Below, in pieces: positions 36,501-47,536 of a stretch of 64,000 nt of DNA. The position numbers were made by a program, and so were the translations under genes. The DNA comes from Symsagittifera roscoffensis (lineage: Eukaryota; Xenacoelomorpha; Acoela; Convolutidae), in assembly GCF_963678635.1 (NCBI RefSeq), contig NC_087062.1, forward strand, positions 19,641,789-19,705,788. The letters are read 5' to 3'. The notes below the pieces were generated by a model, which was given only the letters and a program-made list of their open reading frames with translations, was not told the DNA's origin and searched no databases. Within the stretch, counting starts at the first letter, position 1. Every line of letters begins with the position of its first letter.

Positions 36501-39500
36501 TACTCAATGGACCAAAGTTACATTGGGAGGTGGATAGTTCGCCTGGACGGATACAACATGATAAATGAGCATAGAACGCGAGATAAACATCAGAATGCCG
36601 ACAGCTTGAGTAAGAAGACGGAGTTCTATGAGAGACAAGAGCAAAGAGAAGCAGACAGACCTAAAATCAAAGATGGCTTCTCATTCATGGACAAGGAAAC
36701 GTACGACAGTCTTCCACTCACGAGATGGCTGGACAAGTCAGGCAGACCGATAGAAGATCATCCTGAATTGCCTAAAGAGCCTCCAGAGAAGACCATCTTG
36801 AGGAAGAGCAAGAGGATTCCGATTGAGATTATACTCAAGTCGAAGATCGTGAAGGAGACGCTCAAGGCAAAAGGCTATGATCTTAACCAGGTGGAAGCAG
36901 GAACTGCACAGATAGATGATGACTTAATGAGGTTGCTCGAGAAACTATCAGATGATAAGCCCGTGATCCAGGAGAAGGGTCAAGAGAAACCGGAATTCAC
37001 TATACTTCGGAGAAAAGAGACAGTGAACGATACTGACTCATCAAGAGGAAGCGTCACTGACAGCAAAGATGTCGTGCGGTCACTAGTTGACAAAATCCCC
37101 GAAGACATTTTGGAGCAGACCAAGGTTAGGAAAAAGAAAGTGACGTTCAAGGAAGATACTGAACACCTGGGACTAGGTCAAGAGTCCGGGGAGTGTTCCA
37201 GGTTCACGGAAGAAGGAACCGGAGAAGGAAAATTGTCCGGGGAGCGTGAAGGATGGGATGAAGACTCGGATGAGAGCAGCGAAAACCAAGACAGTCTGTG
37301 CATGATATTGGCGGAAGAGAAGACAAGGCACCACGACAGGGAGTTACAGACGGATCCATCTTCAGGAACATACAACATGGACATACAGGAGATGCGAGGT
37401 GGTGAGGAACTTGAGAAAATTGCGGTCGCAAGGAAACCATTCAGGGAACTATCATGCAACTCAAACATCAGAACGAATCTGGTGCCAGAAGATGATATGA
37501 AAATCGTGAAAAGGATGATATGCGTGAAACTGAGTGATGACATCCACAACCCTGGTGAGATGAATGGACAGATCATGGCGCTAAAGGAGCATGTCAAGGC
37601 AAGATATAGGCTGTCAGACCTAATAAGAGCCCAGAAGAATGACAAAATGACAAGTAACCTCTCCAAATGGATCCAGTCGGGGGTCAAGGAGAAGGGGGAA
37701 CTTGAGGAAGACAGCTACAAGATCTTGAGCCAGTTCTACAAAGAAAAGAAAGACTTACTTTATCACACAGCTGATGGAGTGGTAGCGTGCAAGAGGAGAG
37801 ATGAGGAAAAGATAATACACAAACACAACCTCATCATACTACCACAATTGTACCAGACAGAGGTGCTTTTCAGATCACACGACCAGATGGGTCACCAGGG
37901 GATAGACAAAGTACAACAAAGGATACTTCACAGATTTGATTGGCCAGGAATGAGAAAAGCTTGCGAGAGATGGGTGAATGCCTGCCTGGCATGTCTCCAG
38001 GTAAAAGACCCAAGGAAGATGAAGTTTTCACTCAAGTCAGTTGAGAGCTCAGAGTTCAATGAAGTGGTGCAGATAGACCATCAAAAAATCTGCATGACAG
38101 AGTCGGGATACAACCAGATACTGGTTATAATAGATCACTTCACAAAGTTGGCGGAAGCGGTTCCGTGCCAGACAGCCTCGGCCGAAGAGACATGTGATCA
38201 TCTGATAACGCATTGGATATCGCGGTATGGTTGTCCAATGACTTTCCAGTCGGACAACGGCAAAGCTTTCGTGGGGGACTTGACAAAAGAATTGATGAAG
38301 AGATCGCACATTGCTCAAGCACACTCGACGACCTATCATCCGCAGACCAATGGGTTGGTAGAGAGACAAAACAGGACACTGGTCAACATGTTAAGGGTGT
38401 ACTGCTCAAGATACATGACGGACTGGGACAAATACCTGCCACAGGTAGTAGGAGCCTACAACAGTACACAGCACTCAACTACGGGCATCAGTCCTTTCAT
38501 GATGTTGACAGGCAGGGAGAGAGCAATGCCTCTGACATTCTTTTACCCAGAATACGAGGGGAAAAGGACGTCGCCTCAGGCATACGTGAAAGAAGCGATC
38601 AAAAGACAACAGGAGTTGAACGAGCTATGCAGGAGGAACACGGCGCAAGCGCAAATGAGGCAACGTAGAAAATATGACGAAAAAATATTAAGAGCAAAGC
38701 CATATGAAGTGGGCCAATATGTGTGGGTCTTCCAAAATGTAATACCGCCCAAGGGAACAAAGAATTTACTCAAGAAGTGGAGGGGACCATTCATGATAAC
38801 GGAGGTTCATCAACAAGGACGGTTCTATCGCTTGAGTACTGGGCGAGCGGCACATTATGAAAATCTGAAGCCTCACGTCCCATCCCCAGAGGATTGGTGC
38901 ATACCGAAGGACATGGAGGGTCTTGAGTACCTGGTGGTAGAGCCAGCGTGTGAAGTGAATGAGAAAGGCACTAGAGAGAAAAATGATGGTAATGAGAACT
39001 TGAGTTTGGACGACAATGAAAAGATAGGAGTGGAGTCTGATGCAGGATCATTTGTAGAAGAAGACTGGAACGACCCGGAGCAAGACGAGGTGCCAAAATG
39101 GATGGAACCGGATCGAACAACACCACCGGAAACCAGGACTGGCAATCGTAAACGCACAGGCATGAGGTACAACAGGTACGGGGATGACTTCTTGATCGAT
39201 AAGATACAGCCAGACAAATTGGGCGAGGAATTACTGAAGGCAGGCGAACTGGAAGCAGGAGAGGAATGGCAGGTCATTGACGATGGTGGTCATTATCCGC
39301 AGGATGACTACTCGACGCCAGAATTAGAAACGGATCTCGAACAGAGTGAGATAGAGAGGAGGGAGAACACGAACTTGAGGATTCTAGAGTGGATGCGTGA
39401 TGTCAAAGACGAGAGCCGCGAAGGACAAAGCATTCAGCAAGTCGATGTATCAGCAGCAAATTACATGAAGACAGAAGACCCTCTTTTCGGATGGACGGCA

Positions 39501-40190
39501 ACGGACAGGCCACTGCACGTTCCTCAGGACAATTCAAACCCGACAACATCGACGGGGACGTCGATAAATATTTTTGTCCGGGGAGTGGGGGTAGGACTTA
39601 CCCACACCGAAAATTTGATGATAAAGAAGCTCAAGGAAGTGAGAGAAACGAGTGAATTGGAACTGGAGGAAGAAGAGCCAGAGCCTACTATAGGTCGGAA
39701 TTTCAAAACGAAATTCGAAATACCCAATGAATACTCGGAGAACATCATGATAACGGATAGCGACTTCATCCTGTCAAACAGGACCAGCGCGATCTGCATC
39801 ACGGCGGACATGAGTTTCAAATCAAGATTGGAAGCTGACTTCAAAAGAGAGTACCAGAATGTAGAGTTTCTGTTCAGACAGAGACCAGGACTGGGAGGGA
39901 TGGCAGCGCTTCCACCGTCAGTGGCACAAGTCCCGGGCAAATATCTGTGCTTCCTAGTAACGAGGGTCAATGACAGGAACATAATTGATCCCGAACACGT
40001 GATATTGGCACTAACAAGATCACGAGACTTCATGATTGAAAGAGGGATAACAGAGGTCTCAATGCCGGTGTATGACCCAAACAGGGGCAAACTGAGCCCG
40101 AGGGAATTGTACGCTATCCTACATGTGGTCTTTGCAGAAACTGAGATAATGGTGTATCTTCATAAGAAGTATTACTTGAGCATCGCCTGA
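33465..40190 (+). CDS. pol: Pol polyprotein with C-terminal macrodomain-like module (2,241 codons, 5'-broken)
   Basis: A single open frame. Protease lies near residue 294 (LLDTGAV) with ILGRDFIRNFD downstream. RT is at about 600-830 (TLDLGSAFWQV, MPFGLCNA, CYVDDVV near 783). RNase H is at about 925-1,050 (LDTDAS, KAEMF, RVDNRAL, QNADSLS). A charged linker follows. Integrase has its zinc-binding region near 1,445-1,515, then QIDHQK near 1,537, QSDNGK near 1,596 and VERQNR near 1,631, with GPF near 1,773. The last 150 residues (about 39,740-40,187) resemble an OARD1-type macrodomain. The ATG at 33,465 is an internal Met of the second zinc knuckle; upstream an 8-bp duplication cuts Gag off. The frame shows that Gag, Pol and macrodomain were one polyprotein of about 2,930 residues, with no stop or shift between gag and pol. 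Confidence 0.9.
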   Translation: MDCPLFWEAVKDQSHPKHKLALAAVQNQRNRQNEFESRNLGTTSTELPTKTVKAVTHVNGAIESAAGNSLVINYEKAATEAIAKVKQDLAAKEIEQRLKLEIERQNFNEALTGSKQIPEAKPGSTKTGNCNTVKMVTGKPFGISKIGARIMSIITVGGHEVTRNLSEPSDQTIMHIDVYANYLSGISPQTTSRALRALLMRGGSKSVRVDSRYTEAYGPQEVMLNIDGINIYTKTMITCDEDLIGQIYVGKEEMKVRSIGHCAMLEEDAMHIGTEADVTGHVLDISGKKTQLRGLLDTGAVLSVIPIETWEKMGFDKGDLIDSRIRLSAANKGALRVLGRTPIIALNLGERNLWMSFIVVENLDESDQFILGRDFIRNFDVTIDLNNAMFRIRNPDRRYAIKPVNLKMANENKAPVFLSRRVRLKANEAAIVSLRMKNYNKLSDNKQVCIVPNPNSQSAAVLGRSFSITKSGLCVSVLLNTLDIPITIQRGRELGYALPVKTRYETIENSKQNEVVDCPNHRDKICILRRLQKIKDSSGLIKSLKSETDDGLSSCSNFPERPTLDEMQNEKPVLPEIEHLRGKLKDEQLEAIKDVLERNEEVFSRHKADIGCCNFVEHEIELEENAVPHREGARRMTPHKSDACRKEIETLLEYDMIEPSKSPWACGVVMAKKKGDQLRFCCDFRYLNSVTVKDAYPIPRIDESLSKLGDAKFFTTLDLGSAFWQVPLRKQDRDKTGFACELGLFQWKRMPFGLCNATATFQRLMAHALIGVTKKYGNLVMCYVDDVVIATPTLEDHIERLDEVFACMKRSGLKCKPSKCEILKDSITYLGRMVDNHGIRPDTDAVEAVLTWKSPKTEHQLMSFLGFANYYREFIKGYADKVYPMQQLMRHKGKKFTWNNAAEESFQRIKKELCEAPVLGMPTEKGVYVLDTDASVVAISGILHQEQEWNGKTVLRPIAYGSKVLSDTEMKYGAPKAEMFAVVTFVEKYRAYLGSEPFKLRVDNRALSWLKTYSMDQSYIGRWIVRLDGYNMINEHRTRDKHQNADSLSKKTEFYERQEQREADRPKIKDGFSFMDKETYDSLPLTRWLDKSGRPIEDHPELPKEPPEKTILRKSKRIPIEIILKSKIVKETLKAKGYDLNQVEAGTAQIDDDLMRLLEKLSDDKPVIQEKGQEKPEFTILRRKETVNDTDSSRGSVTDSKDVVRSLVDKIPEDILEQTKVRKKKVTFKEDTEHLGLGQESGECSRFTEEGTGEGKLSGEREGWDEDSDESSENQDSLCMILAEEKTRHHDRELQTDPSSGTYNMDIQEMRGGEELEKIAVARKPFRELSCNSNIRTNLVPEDDMKIVKRMICVKLSDDIHNPGEMNGQIMALKEHVKARYRLSDLIRAQKNDKMTSNLSKWIQSGVKEKGELEEDSYKILSQFYKEKKDLLYHTADGVVACKRRDEEKIIHKHNLIILPQLYQTEVLFRSHDQMGHQGIDKVQQRILHRFDWPGMRKACERWVNACLACLQVKDPRKMKFSLKSVESSEFNEVVQIDHQKICMTESGYNQILVIIDHFTKLAEAVPCQTASAEETCDHLITHWISRYGCPMTFQSDNGKAFVGDLTKELMKRSHIAQAHSTTYHPQTNGLVERQNRTLVNMLRVYCSRYMTDWDKYLPQVVGAYNSTQHSTTGISPFMMLTGRERAMPLTFFYPEYEGKRTSPQAYVKEAIKRQQELNELCRRNTAQAQMRQRRKYDEKILRAKPYEVGQYVWVFQNVIPPKGTKNLLKKWRGPFMITEVHQQGRFYRLSTGRAAHYENLKPHVPSPEDWCIPKDMEGLEYLVVEPACEVNEKGTREKNDGNENLSLDDNEKIGVESDAGSFVEEDWNDPEQDEVPKWMEPDRTTPPETRTGNRKRTGMRYNRYGDDFLIDKIQPDKLGEELLKAGELEAGEEWQVIDDGGHYPQDDYSTPELETDLEQSEIERRENTNLRILEWMRDVKDESREGQSIQQVDVSAANYMKTEDPLFGWTATDRPLHVPQDNSNPTTSTGTSINIFVRGVGVGLTHTENLMIKKLKEVRETSELELEEEEPEPTIGRNFKTKFEIPNEYSENIMITDSDFILSNRTSAICITADMSFKSRLEADFKREYQNVEFLFRQRPGLGGMAALPPSVAQVPGKYLCFLVTRVNDRNIIDPEHVILALTRSRDFMIERGITEVSMPVYDPNRGKLSPRELYAILHVVFAETEIMVYLHKKYYLSIA

Positions 40191-40417
40191 GTCGGGTACA
40201 TGGGGGTATCGAGTCGGGTGTGAGGGAGGACTCTTGAGTTAGGTACTGGGGTGCGGCGCAGGTAAAGGGATCCTAAGATATGATTGGCATGACAATTGAA
40301 TTTTAAAAAAGAGTTAACGGTGCTGAAACATAAAATGAATCTGCATGCTTTTAAGGAAATTCCAATTGACGCAACGTCTTCCTTGCGTAGCCTAGAGACG
40401 CAACCCATACGCCACTG
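40191..40417 (+). other. Spacer with ORF2 5'-deletion junction
   Basis: After the pol stop the spacer matches the minus-strand spacers as far as CCAATTGA (near 40,371). It then jumps to sequence equivalent to 7,640 on the minus strand, removing about 1.17 kb that includes the ORF2 ATG and its whole coiled coil. The join shares about 3 bases (TGA). Confidence 0.85.
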
Positions 40418-42586
40418 ATGGATGTGGAGCTGCCGGGATATACCCCAACCTCGACCTCGAGTGACAGTCAGGTGAGCGGCGGCTCATCGCGTCTGAAAGA
40501 ACGGGGCGAGAGATTGCGACAAAAGAGTCGTGAGAGTTCGGCAAGACCGGAGCTTCCCCCGACGTGGAGGGAACAGCCGGTTAGGAGTGTCGTGATCTCG
40601 AGTTATAAGAAGAATACAGAGGGGAGGTACCACAGGCACAATCGGCTGGACTGGAGTGCGGAGCAGAAAGCTAGGAGAGACTGCTTTCATGATGCGGCCT
40701 GGGTGCAGTACTTGGCGCCACCCCGGGTACCAGAAGGTGCGGTTCACCTAATCGTAGGGGACAGCCTGGTGCGGGTGTTGACCCGGATCCGATCGCACTG
40801 GCAGACAGGAATCTTGAGTTTCAATGGAGCTGCCAGGCCACAGATGTTGGCAACGCTTGACATGCTGGGGATGACCAAAGTATACACGGTGACCCTGATG
40901 GTCGGGACCAACGATGTATCAAGGGGAGAAGCGAGGAAAATAACAAGGCTGCACGATAAGGTGAGCTGCCTTCTTGAGGAACTGAGGATTCAGATGGACT
41001 CCATCCTGTTGACGGTATGTACGGTCCCCTACAACATGATGTTTGATCAGCACGCCTTGGAGATGAATGAGAAGGTGCGGAACCTAAACAAGGTGATAAG
41101 AGACATCCACCGGAAGAGTGTGCTCCCTGTCAGACTGTTGGACGTGGCAGAGCGCATGGAGAAAGAGGGATTCCCTGAAGACACCTCCAATGATGGAATC
41201 CATTTTGATAGACCGAGGGGAGCAGAGTGGCTAAACGACGTCTTCCAAGAACACATAAACGCGCTGGAGGCGGATCTGCTACAGACAGCCCAATTCACAT
41301 TAGGACCACCTCCGAACCCACCATTCCCTGCCTCAAGGGCCTTGTCTGGTCGCTTGGGACCGAGAGTTGACACTAGAGACAGTTCAAGGAGCAGCCAGAC
41401 CAGATTGCAGAGTGCCACGCCAATGGAGTCTGAGGAGGTGACGTCATCAACACCTCCAGGCTCGGCGATATCCTCAGTGGTAGTGGCAGAGAGCAAACGG
41501 GAAAAGAAGTCTATGGAGACCGCTCGCTTGAGATATCCTGAGAAGGTGAAAGAACTGGATCTAGAGAGTTTGGAATGCAGGCGAGAATTGGCGGAAACCC
41601 TGGGGATCGAACGAGTGTCACACGAGGATTTGAATAGGCATCATTGCGTGGACTGGTTGAAAGCTCATGAGGCGCACTTCTCGAAAGCGAAGTTGATGGA
41701 GACCACAGACCTGACTGGAATTCCCACAAAAGCGATCATGGGACCCATTAACTACAGACCTCTCAAGCTGCTGGGGAGTCCTGGACTTATAGCAGAACCT
41801 CCCAAGCACCGAACTAGCATCGCCAGGATCAGGTTGGCAACCCCGGCACAGTTAAAGGTGGTAGACAAGCTACTCAATCCGGGAGGAACGGGATTGCCAG
41901 ATGCCGCTTACGAAGGCTCGAAATTGGCGGAAGATCCCAGGTACGGGAAGCCCTGTGGGAGTACCCAGCTGGCCAAAACCCTGGCAGTTTATGATAGAGC
42001 AGATCCAGCTGCTGCGAGAGTAGTCATTGTGGCGGGATCAGACTTCGAAGGAACGTCTCCCAAGTTGTTCTGGCCGGAGACTTTGATATACTCTTTGCCA
42101 CGAGCTGAATTAAATCAGATGTTAACTCTGGTGGTGGCAATAAAGTCGGAGATGCCCTGTGAACCTGAGCTGCTATTGTTTGCAGGAATGAATGATCACC
42201 TGCACGCGATGGGACTTCTTGAGCAACTAAAGGGCGATGAAATTCCGACATCGAGGAAGATATGGGAAGCCATTCAGGCGTTGTTTGCGGCGATGAATGA
42301 AGTGCAAGAGAGTGTTGTCTCGAGATTTGGGTCCAAGACGAAGGTGGTGTTTACCACATCCCCTGGATACGCGAATATGCCACCCGCCCTACAGTTCGTG
42401 TACGCGGTCTTGATCCTGATAGCAGAAGGGAATGAATGGCGGATTCTAATGGCAGCCCCCAATCGGGAGTTGGAGCCATCGAACCTGAGGCTTCGCAAGT
42501 CAGAATTGGCGGCGGCATGGGCGGACATATCTCATGCACTGAGGGGCTTTTATGGACTAGCCGACATCCTGATCGTATTAGACTAG
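40418..42586 (+). pseudogene. ORF2 tandem SGNH-like modules, 5'-deleted, ends at nonsense codon (plus copy)
   Basis: The frame starts at an internal Met (MDVELPGY) because the normal start and about 280 codons are deleted. It carries both SGNH-like modules: VGDSLVR, MVGTNDV and NDGIHFD in the first, and VAGSDFEG, FAGMNDH and TTSPGYAN in the second. It stops at TAG (42,584-42,586), where both other copies have GAG (IVLDEVLLL); the same frame stays open after it. Whether a protein is still made is unknown. The modules are well conserved between copies, which suggests they were under selection in the parent element. Confidence 0.7.
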
Positions 42587-45500
42587 GTGCTCTTGCTAGA
42601 GATATCGAACTTTGCCAGGCAACTCAAGTTCAGCCCAGTCATCGGGGACGATCACCCGGCGATAAGCAAATTAACGGCCAGCTTGTGGTTTCGGAGTATG
42701 GATGTGAAGATCACAAACTCCACCAGCAAGTCTAGAGGTCCCAGTAACGAGAGAAGAAATGTGGCCGATACGGAAAAGCAATTAGAATCGATGAAATATC
42801 GTTTGACTCAAGAGAATGGCTGGTGGCCATTTTTGACACCAAGGCTGGAGAACGCCACGAACAAGACAAGGGAGGAAGCACCACCCCTCGTGAAACAAGT
42901 CTGGAGTTTTCTGGAGAAACAACTGGAGCTGGCCGAAACAAGAGACATGACGGTGGCTAGATTTGTCTCGGCCGCCAATGAAGTGACGATTGGAGGGTTC
43001 TGGAGAGAGCACGCCAAAGGCGAATTGAAGACTAGGAGGGATTACGAGATTCTCAAGTTCTTGAGTCCTTGCTGGGAGAAGGAATTCATGGCAGGAATGT
43101 TCGGCACCACGGCGACTATCTTTGGAGCCTTCGTGCAGGAGATACTGGGCATGCCCATCAGTCTGCTCTTGGCTTTGTATTTGGTTTACCCCAGATACTT
43201 GTTCAACATGGGCCCAGCATACATGTTTAGTCGAGGAGTGGAGACACTTCGAGTTGATGGGTACCTGGCACTAGTACTCTTGACCCATGGGGAATTGGTG
43301 TCGTTTCATCGATTAATGGAATATGGAGAGCCTCTGTCCATGGGGAGAGTCCACACGAGCATTGAAACCAGCTCCTACAAGTGTGCCGCAGGGTTGAAGA
43401 CGTTGCTAGTACAATACCTCATGATGCAAAATCGGCACATGACGGGTGAAGATGAGAATCCAACTTCGAGAGAAGAATGGAAGAAGACGAACAGAGGGAT
43501 GCCTCTGCTGACGGACCTATGCCTGGCAATGAGGTCGGACCCAATGGGGATAATCCGGGGCCTAGAGGAGGTGGTGACCTGCATTTATGGTCCAGCAGTG
43601 ACGTACGCGTTCCCAGACCCCCTGGTGACAACGTATCGTCACTCTGTAACGCACTTGAGTCTCATCAGTATACTGGACGGGACGGCGTTAAATTGGTGTC
43701 AGCAGGAGGTGCTCAGAGGGCGAATGAGCAACACGGTACTCTTTGGAAAGGTGAAAGATGCCGAGCTAATAGTGTACAACTTCAGGGGGCAAATGCAATG
43801 TAGAATGGGAGGCAAGCGAGAGGGTCCCATCGAAATGTATCCCAAATTCTGGAACTTGAACCCATTGACGGCAGACGGACGAGAAATCTTGAGAATTCCT
43901 GCCTGGAAGGAGTGCTTCGCACTGGTGAAGAGGGAGCTGGAGACCATAATGGAGAAAGAAATCCTCCCAGCCACCATGCCTGAGTTCCCAATAGTCAGGA
44001 GGATGACCTTAGGAATGAATAGTCCCTTGGTAGTTCCCTCCATAATGGCGAGGATGACGACGGAGGAAATGCAGAAGGATTTCACTGATGGCTGGGACCC
44101 CCTGTTCATCGGCTACACGGCGGCGGTCTACTTCCATGACAGCGAGACGAAGGTAAATTCGTGGACGACGCAAGCGAAAAAGAGTAGAGGTTCGCAGCCC
44201 CCCGGATATGAGGTGCGGAAGGTCTTGAGAACTCTAGAGAAGGAGGGACTTGAGAACATGCTACCCATATGGGATGATGGCAGGATGATCGTGATGGAGG
44301 GGCACGTCGCATTGGTGGACGACATGAAATTTGCCACGAGAAAATATAAGGCACCCTATGGCTTGGAACAGGTGGAAATGAGACAGGAGGGAACAGAACT
44401 AGATGCAGCAGGTCAACTGCATGTAGCACTGACGGAAAACAAAAAGCTGGATCCTACGACACCATCACCACTGTCAGTGGACACGCCTGGAGACAAGAGG
44501 AGTGGACCCGTCGAGGACCGATTAAAGAAAATTCTCGAGAGAAGGAGACATGAGTCAGAAGAAGAGAGTATGGATGAAACTCTCAGTGAAGCCGGTGAAG
44601 ACATGGAAGTGGGGAATACGCCTGAACCAGGGCCATCAGGGGAGGAGCTCACCACTCAAGAGCTGTTGAAAGACTTGAGCGAGGAGAATTGGGCAGATAC
44701 GGCCACCCCACCCCTGAATCCGTCCCCCCGGAAGAATCTGGAATTACCATTGGCAAGTGAAACCTTCAATATGGGGATGATACTCTTGAGCTCGGAGGAA
44801 AGGGAAAGGAACACTTTCGAAGGGAACAGGGACATATTCCTGGGATCCCTGAAGGACGATGCTTGGCAGGAGTTCTTGGAAGAATTCAATCAAGAAGTGG
44901 GCAGCGAGACGACGCTGGACAAATTCAAGGAGGAACTGTGGGACACAGTCGTAAGATTTGGAGAACCGCTTCTGATAGGAACGGGCCTGGTTGAGAAGGC
45001 GAGAAAAGAGCTACTGAGCAAGCTGGTAGAGCTGAGGAATTCACGATCGAAGACTAGAGAAGAAAAATGTGAGGACAGCTCTACTCGGAGACACAAAACT
45101 GTAGATAAAATGGTTGATGATATAAAAAGGGATAAGGTTGGGACTAGTAATATGATTAAAAGTACTAATATCCTTAAGGCTCGAGCAGGGGGGAGGCAAG
45201 AGTTGGAAGGAGTGGATGGAGAGGTCGAATCAGTGATGGTAGCCACAACACCCTCAAGTAGAGATGTGAAGACTCGCAAGAGGAAGAGAGAAGTGGAAGG
45301 ATTGGGTAGTCCTTCAGTGGATGCTGTTTCGGAAGGAAACTTGAGAGAGACGGCGCCCATGATTTTGGCTCGATGCAAGACGGCGGCATACAAGAGCAGC
45401 TCGGAGCTCAGAAGACCACTTGAAGTAGAGAGGGAAATAGAGGTTTCCACCAGCTCGACATCGGAGGAAGACTTCAAGCCTCAGAAGATAAACGTGAAGA

Positions 45501-47536
45501 GAGGTTCAACGAACGGACAGACATGGGAAGTAGATGTCGGCAAAGAATGGATCTCGAAGGCACACCAGGCCACGGGCAAGCGAGTGACAAGTGATCCATT
45601 GGAGAGGAACAAGACGAGGAACACCTCCCGGACGTGGTGGGTGGCCCTTGAAACATTGAAAGAAATGGAGGACTGCTGGAAGAAGTTGGACAGTGGAGTA
45701 GCTCGCAAGCGACGCAATTGGGCCACCCAGCAAAAGGCCGAGGTTAATGGAATAGAAATGGCAAATCATCTGAAGAGGTCCTGGCAGAGTTTGTTGAAGG
45801 ATCATTTTGAAGAAGCAATGAGGACACCCTCATCAGCACCACTATTAATGGCGAATCCCTTCGTTAGAACTGCAGGACAATTAATGTTCACCTGGAGTCT
45901 GGTTGGGATAGAGTTGGAAACACTGACCTCGTATGAGAGGCTGAAGTTGGGAAGCAAGAAGCTAGATGTGTATCAGGCACTGATGCAACACGTAGCCAGG
46001 GACAATTCAGGCTTGAGCCTGGCTAGAAGAAAGGACGCCACGTGTTTCTTGAGATGGATAATGTCGATGATGTCTGATAGCACCATCCTGGCATGCCAAC
46101 AGAGAGCAAGCGTAAGCAAAACCATGGAAAAAAGAGTCTCAACGGTCATCTTGAACGTGTATCAGAGCACAGGAATAGAAAAGGAAGAGGGTTCCAGACT
46201 ATCCCTAGAGAACCATAGGAAGCTAGACGAGGTACGGAGGTTTTATAATAAGAAGTTCGAAGAAGAACATGATGTTCACCGTAACCTGGCCTCGTCAGAG
46301 CAGTACTCGAGGCTCAGCGAGAAGGGGGAATACCAATATGTGTCTGGAGTGATGGGAATGGCCTACAACCCCTTCTTAGACTCGGAAGCTGGAGGCGCCC
46401 ACAGGAACCATGAGGTAGCGGAGCTACTGAAGTTTTGGACAGAAAGAATAATGGAAATAGACGCGGTGGAAAAAGAGGGGCCGAGCCTGGGCCTGATTCT
46501 TGAGAAAACACCAGAGGTGGTGAGCATACCGCGTTCAAACAAGAAAGTTGAAGTGAACATGGGCGATGGAAATGGCTTGTTAACCACGAACTTGGGAGTG
46601 GTATGGAAGCTATTAAGACCCTCCTGGTGTCCACATCCCCACGCGAGTCTGATCGAGGAAACCACCGAGCGAGTGAGGTTAGCACCAACGGAAGATGAAG
46701 ATCTGGCAAAGTTGAGTGTGCTGCATAAGCTAATTCCACCTCAGATGCAAGAGCCAGGCGAAAAGACTAGTAATCCCGGGTCAGCAAAGAAATTGGAGCC
46801 GGGTAGCTGTCTGGATTCGACGTGTGGAAACGGAGAGCACACCTGCGATGGACGGTCATGCGTTAGAATACTGTCATTTCAAAAAGAAGACCTGGTCACT
46901 TGGTTCGAAGACATAACAGAAAGGGAGAAAAGTGAAGTGCAAATAGTAGCGGAGTGTTACGCGAGAACCACGGTGAATATAGCGACAGCTCTCGGATTCT
47001 TCTCGAGAATGTGTAGTCTGCAGTCACTGGAAAGACTAGAATCTGAACATCATTTAGTGACGGCGTTGAGCGTAGAATCATGGCCCGGGGTGTTGCAGGT
47101 GACTCAAAAACACATCCGGAGCTGGAAGGTTGGTCTCGAGGCGGAAATGGGATTTCCCATGAGCGAAGCTTATGGCTTGCCATTGAACGCGAAATCGCTG
47201 ATAGGGTCAATGATGGCCAACTTGTGCGGAAGTCACTACCCACTGCACATGGTGATGGTGGAAGCATCCAGCCAGAGAGTACTGGTGGACAAGGCCTTCT
47301 CAGTGCCCAAGTGCGTGAGGTTGGCTCGGATATCGCATCACTCGCACAAGTTGTTGAGAAAAATCAGAGGGACAGTACCAAAAGAATTGAGAGATGACTT
47401 GAGTGAAATCTGGGGAGAAGAACTTTTGAAGTTGGAGAGAGAGAACACAAGCGATCACGAGAGACAAAACGTGATCGGAAAACCTGTGGGAAGTGCTCCA
47501 AACCTGGAAGATAAAATACGATGCATGAGAAAATGA
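42587..47536 (+). pseudogene. ORF2 central and C-terminal region (1,649 codons, plus copy)
   Basis: This is continuous with the preceding segment across one TAG codon; it begins at a GTG and has no real start. It includes the hydrophobic stretch near 43,130-43,210, an acidic low-complexity region (44,500-44,720), a basic region (45,270-45,310), a Cys-rich patch near 46,810-46,860 (CGNGEHTCDGRSC) and a basic C-terminal part. I recognise no known fold. The frame ends at 47,536 because one base is missing near 47,514 relative to the minus copy, where the frame continues into the next segment. Confidence 0.65.
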
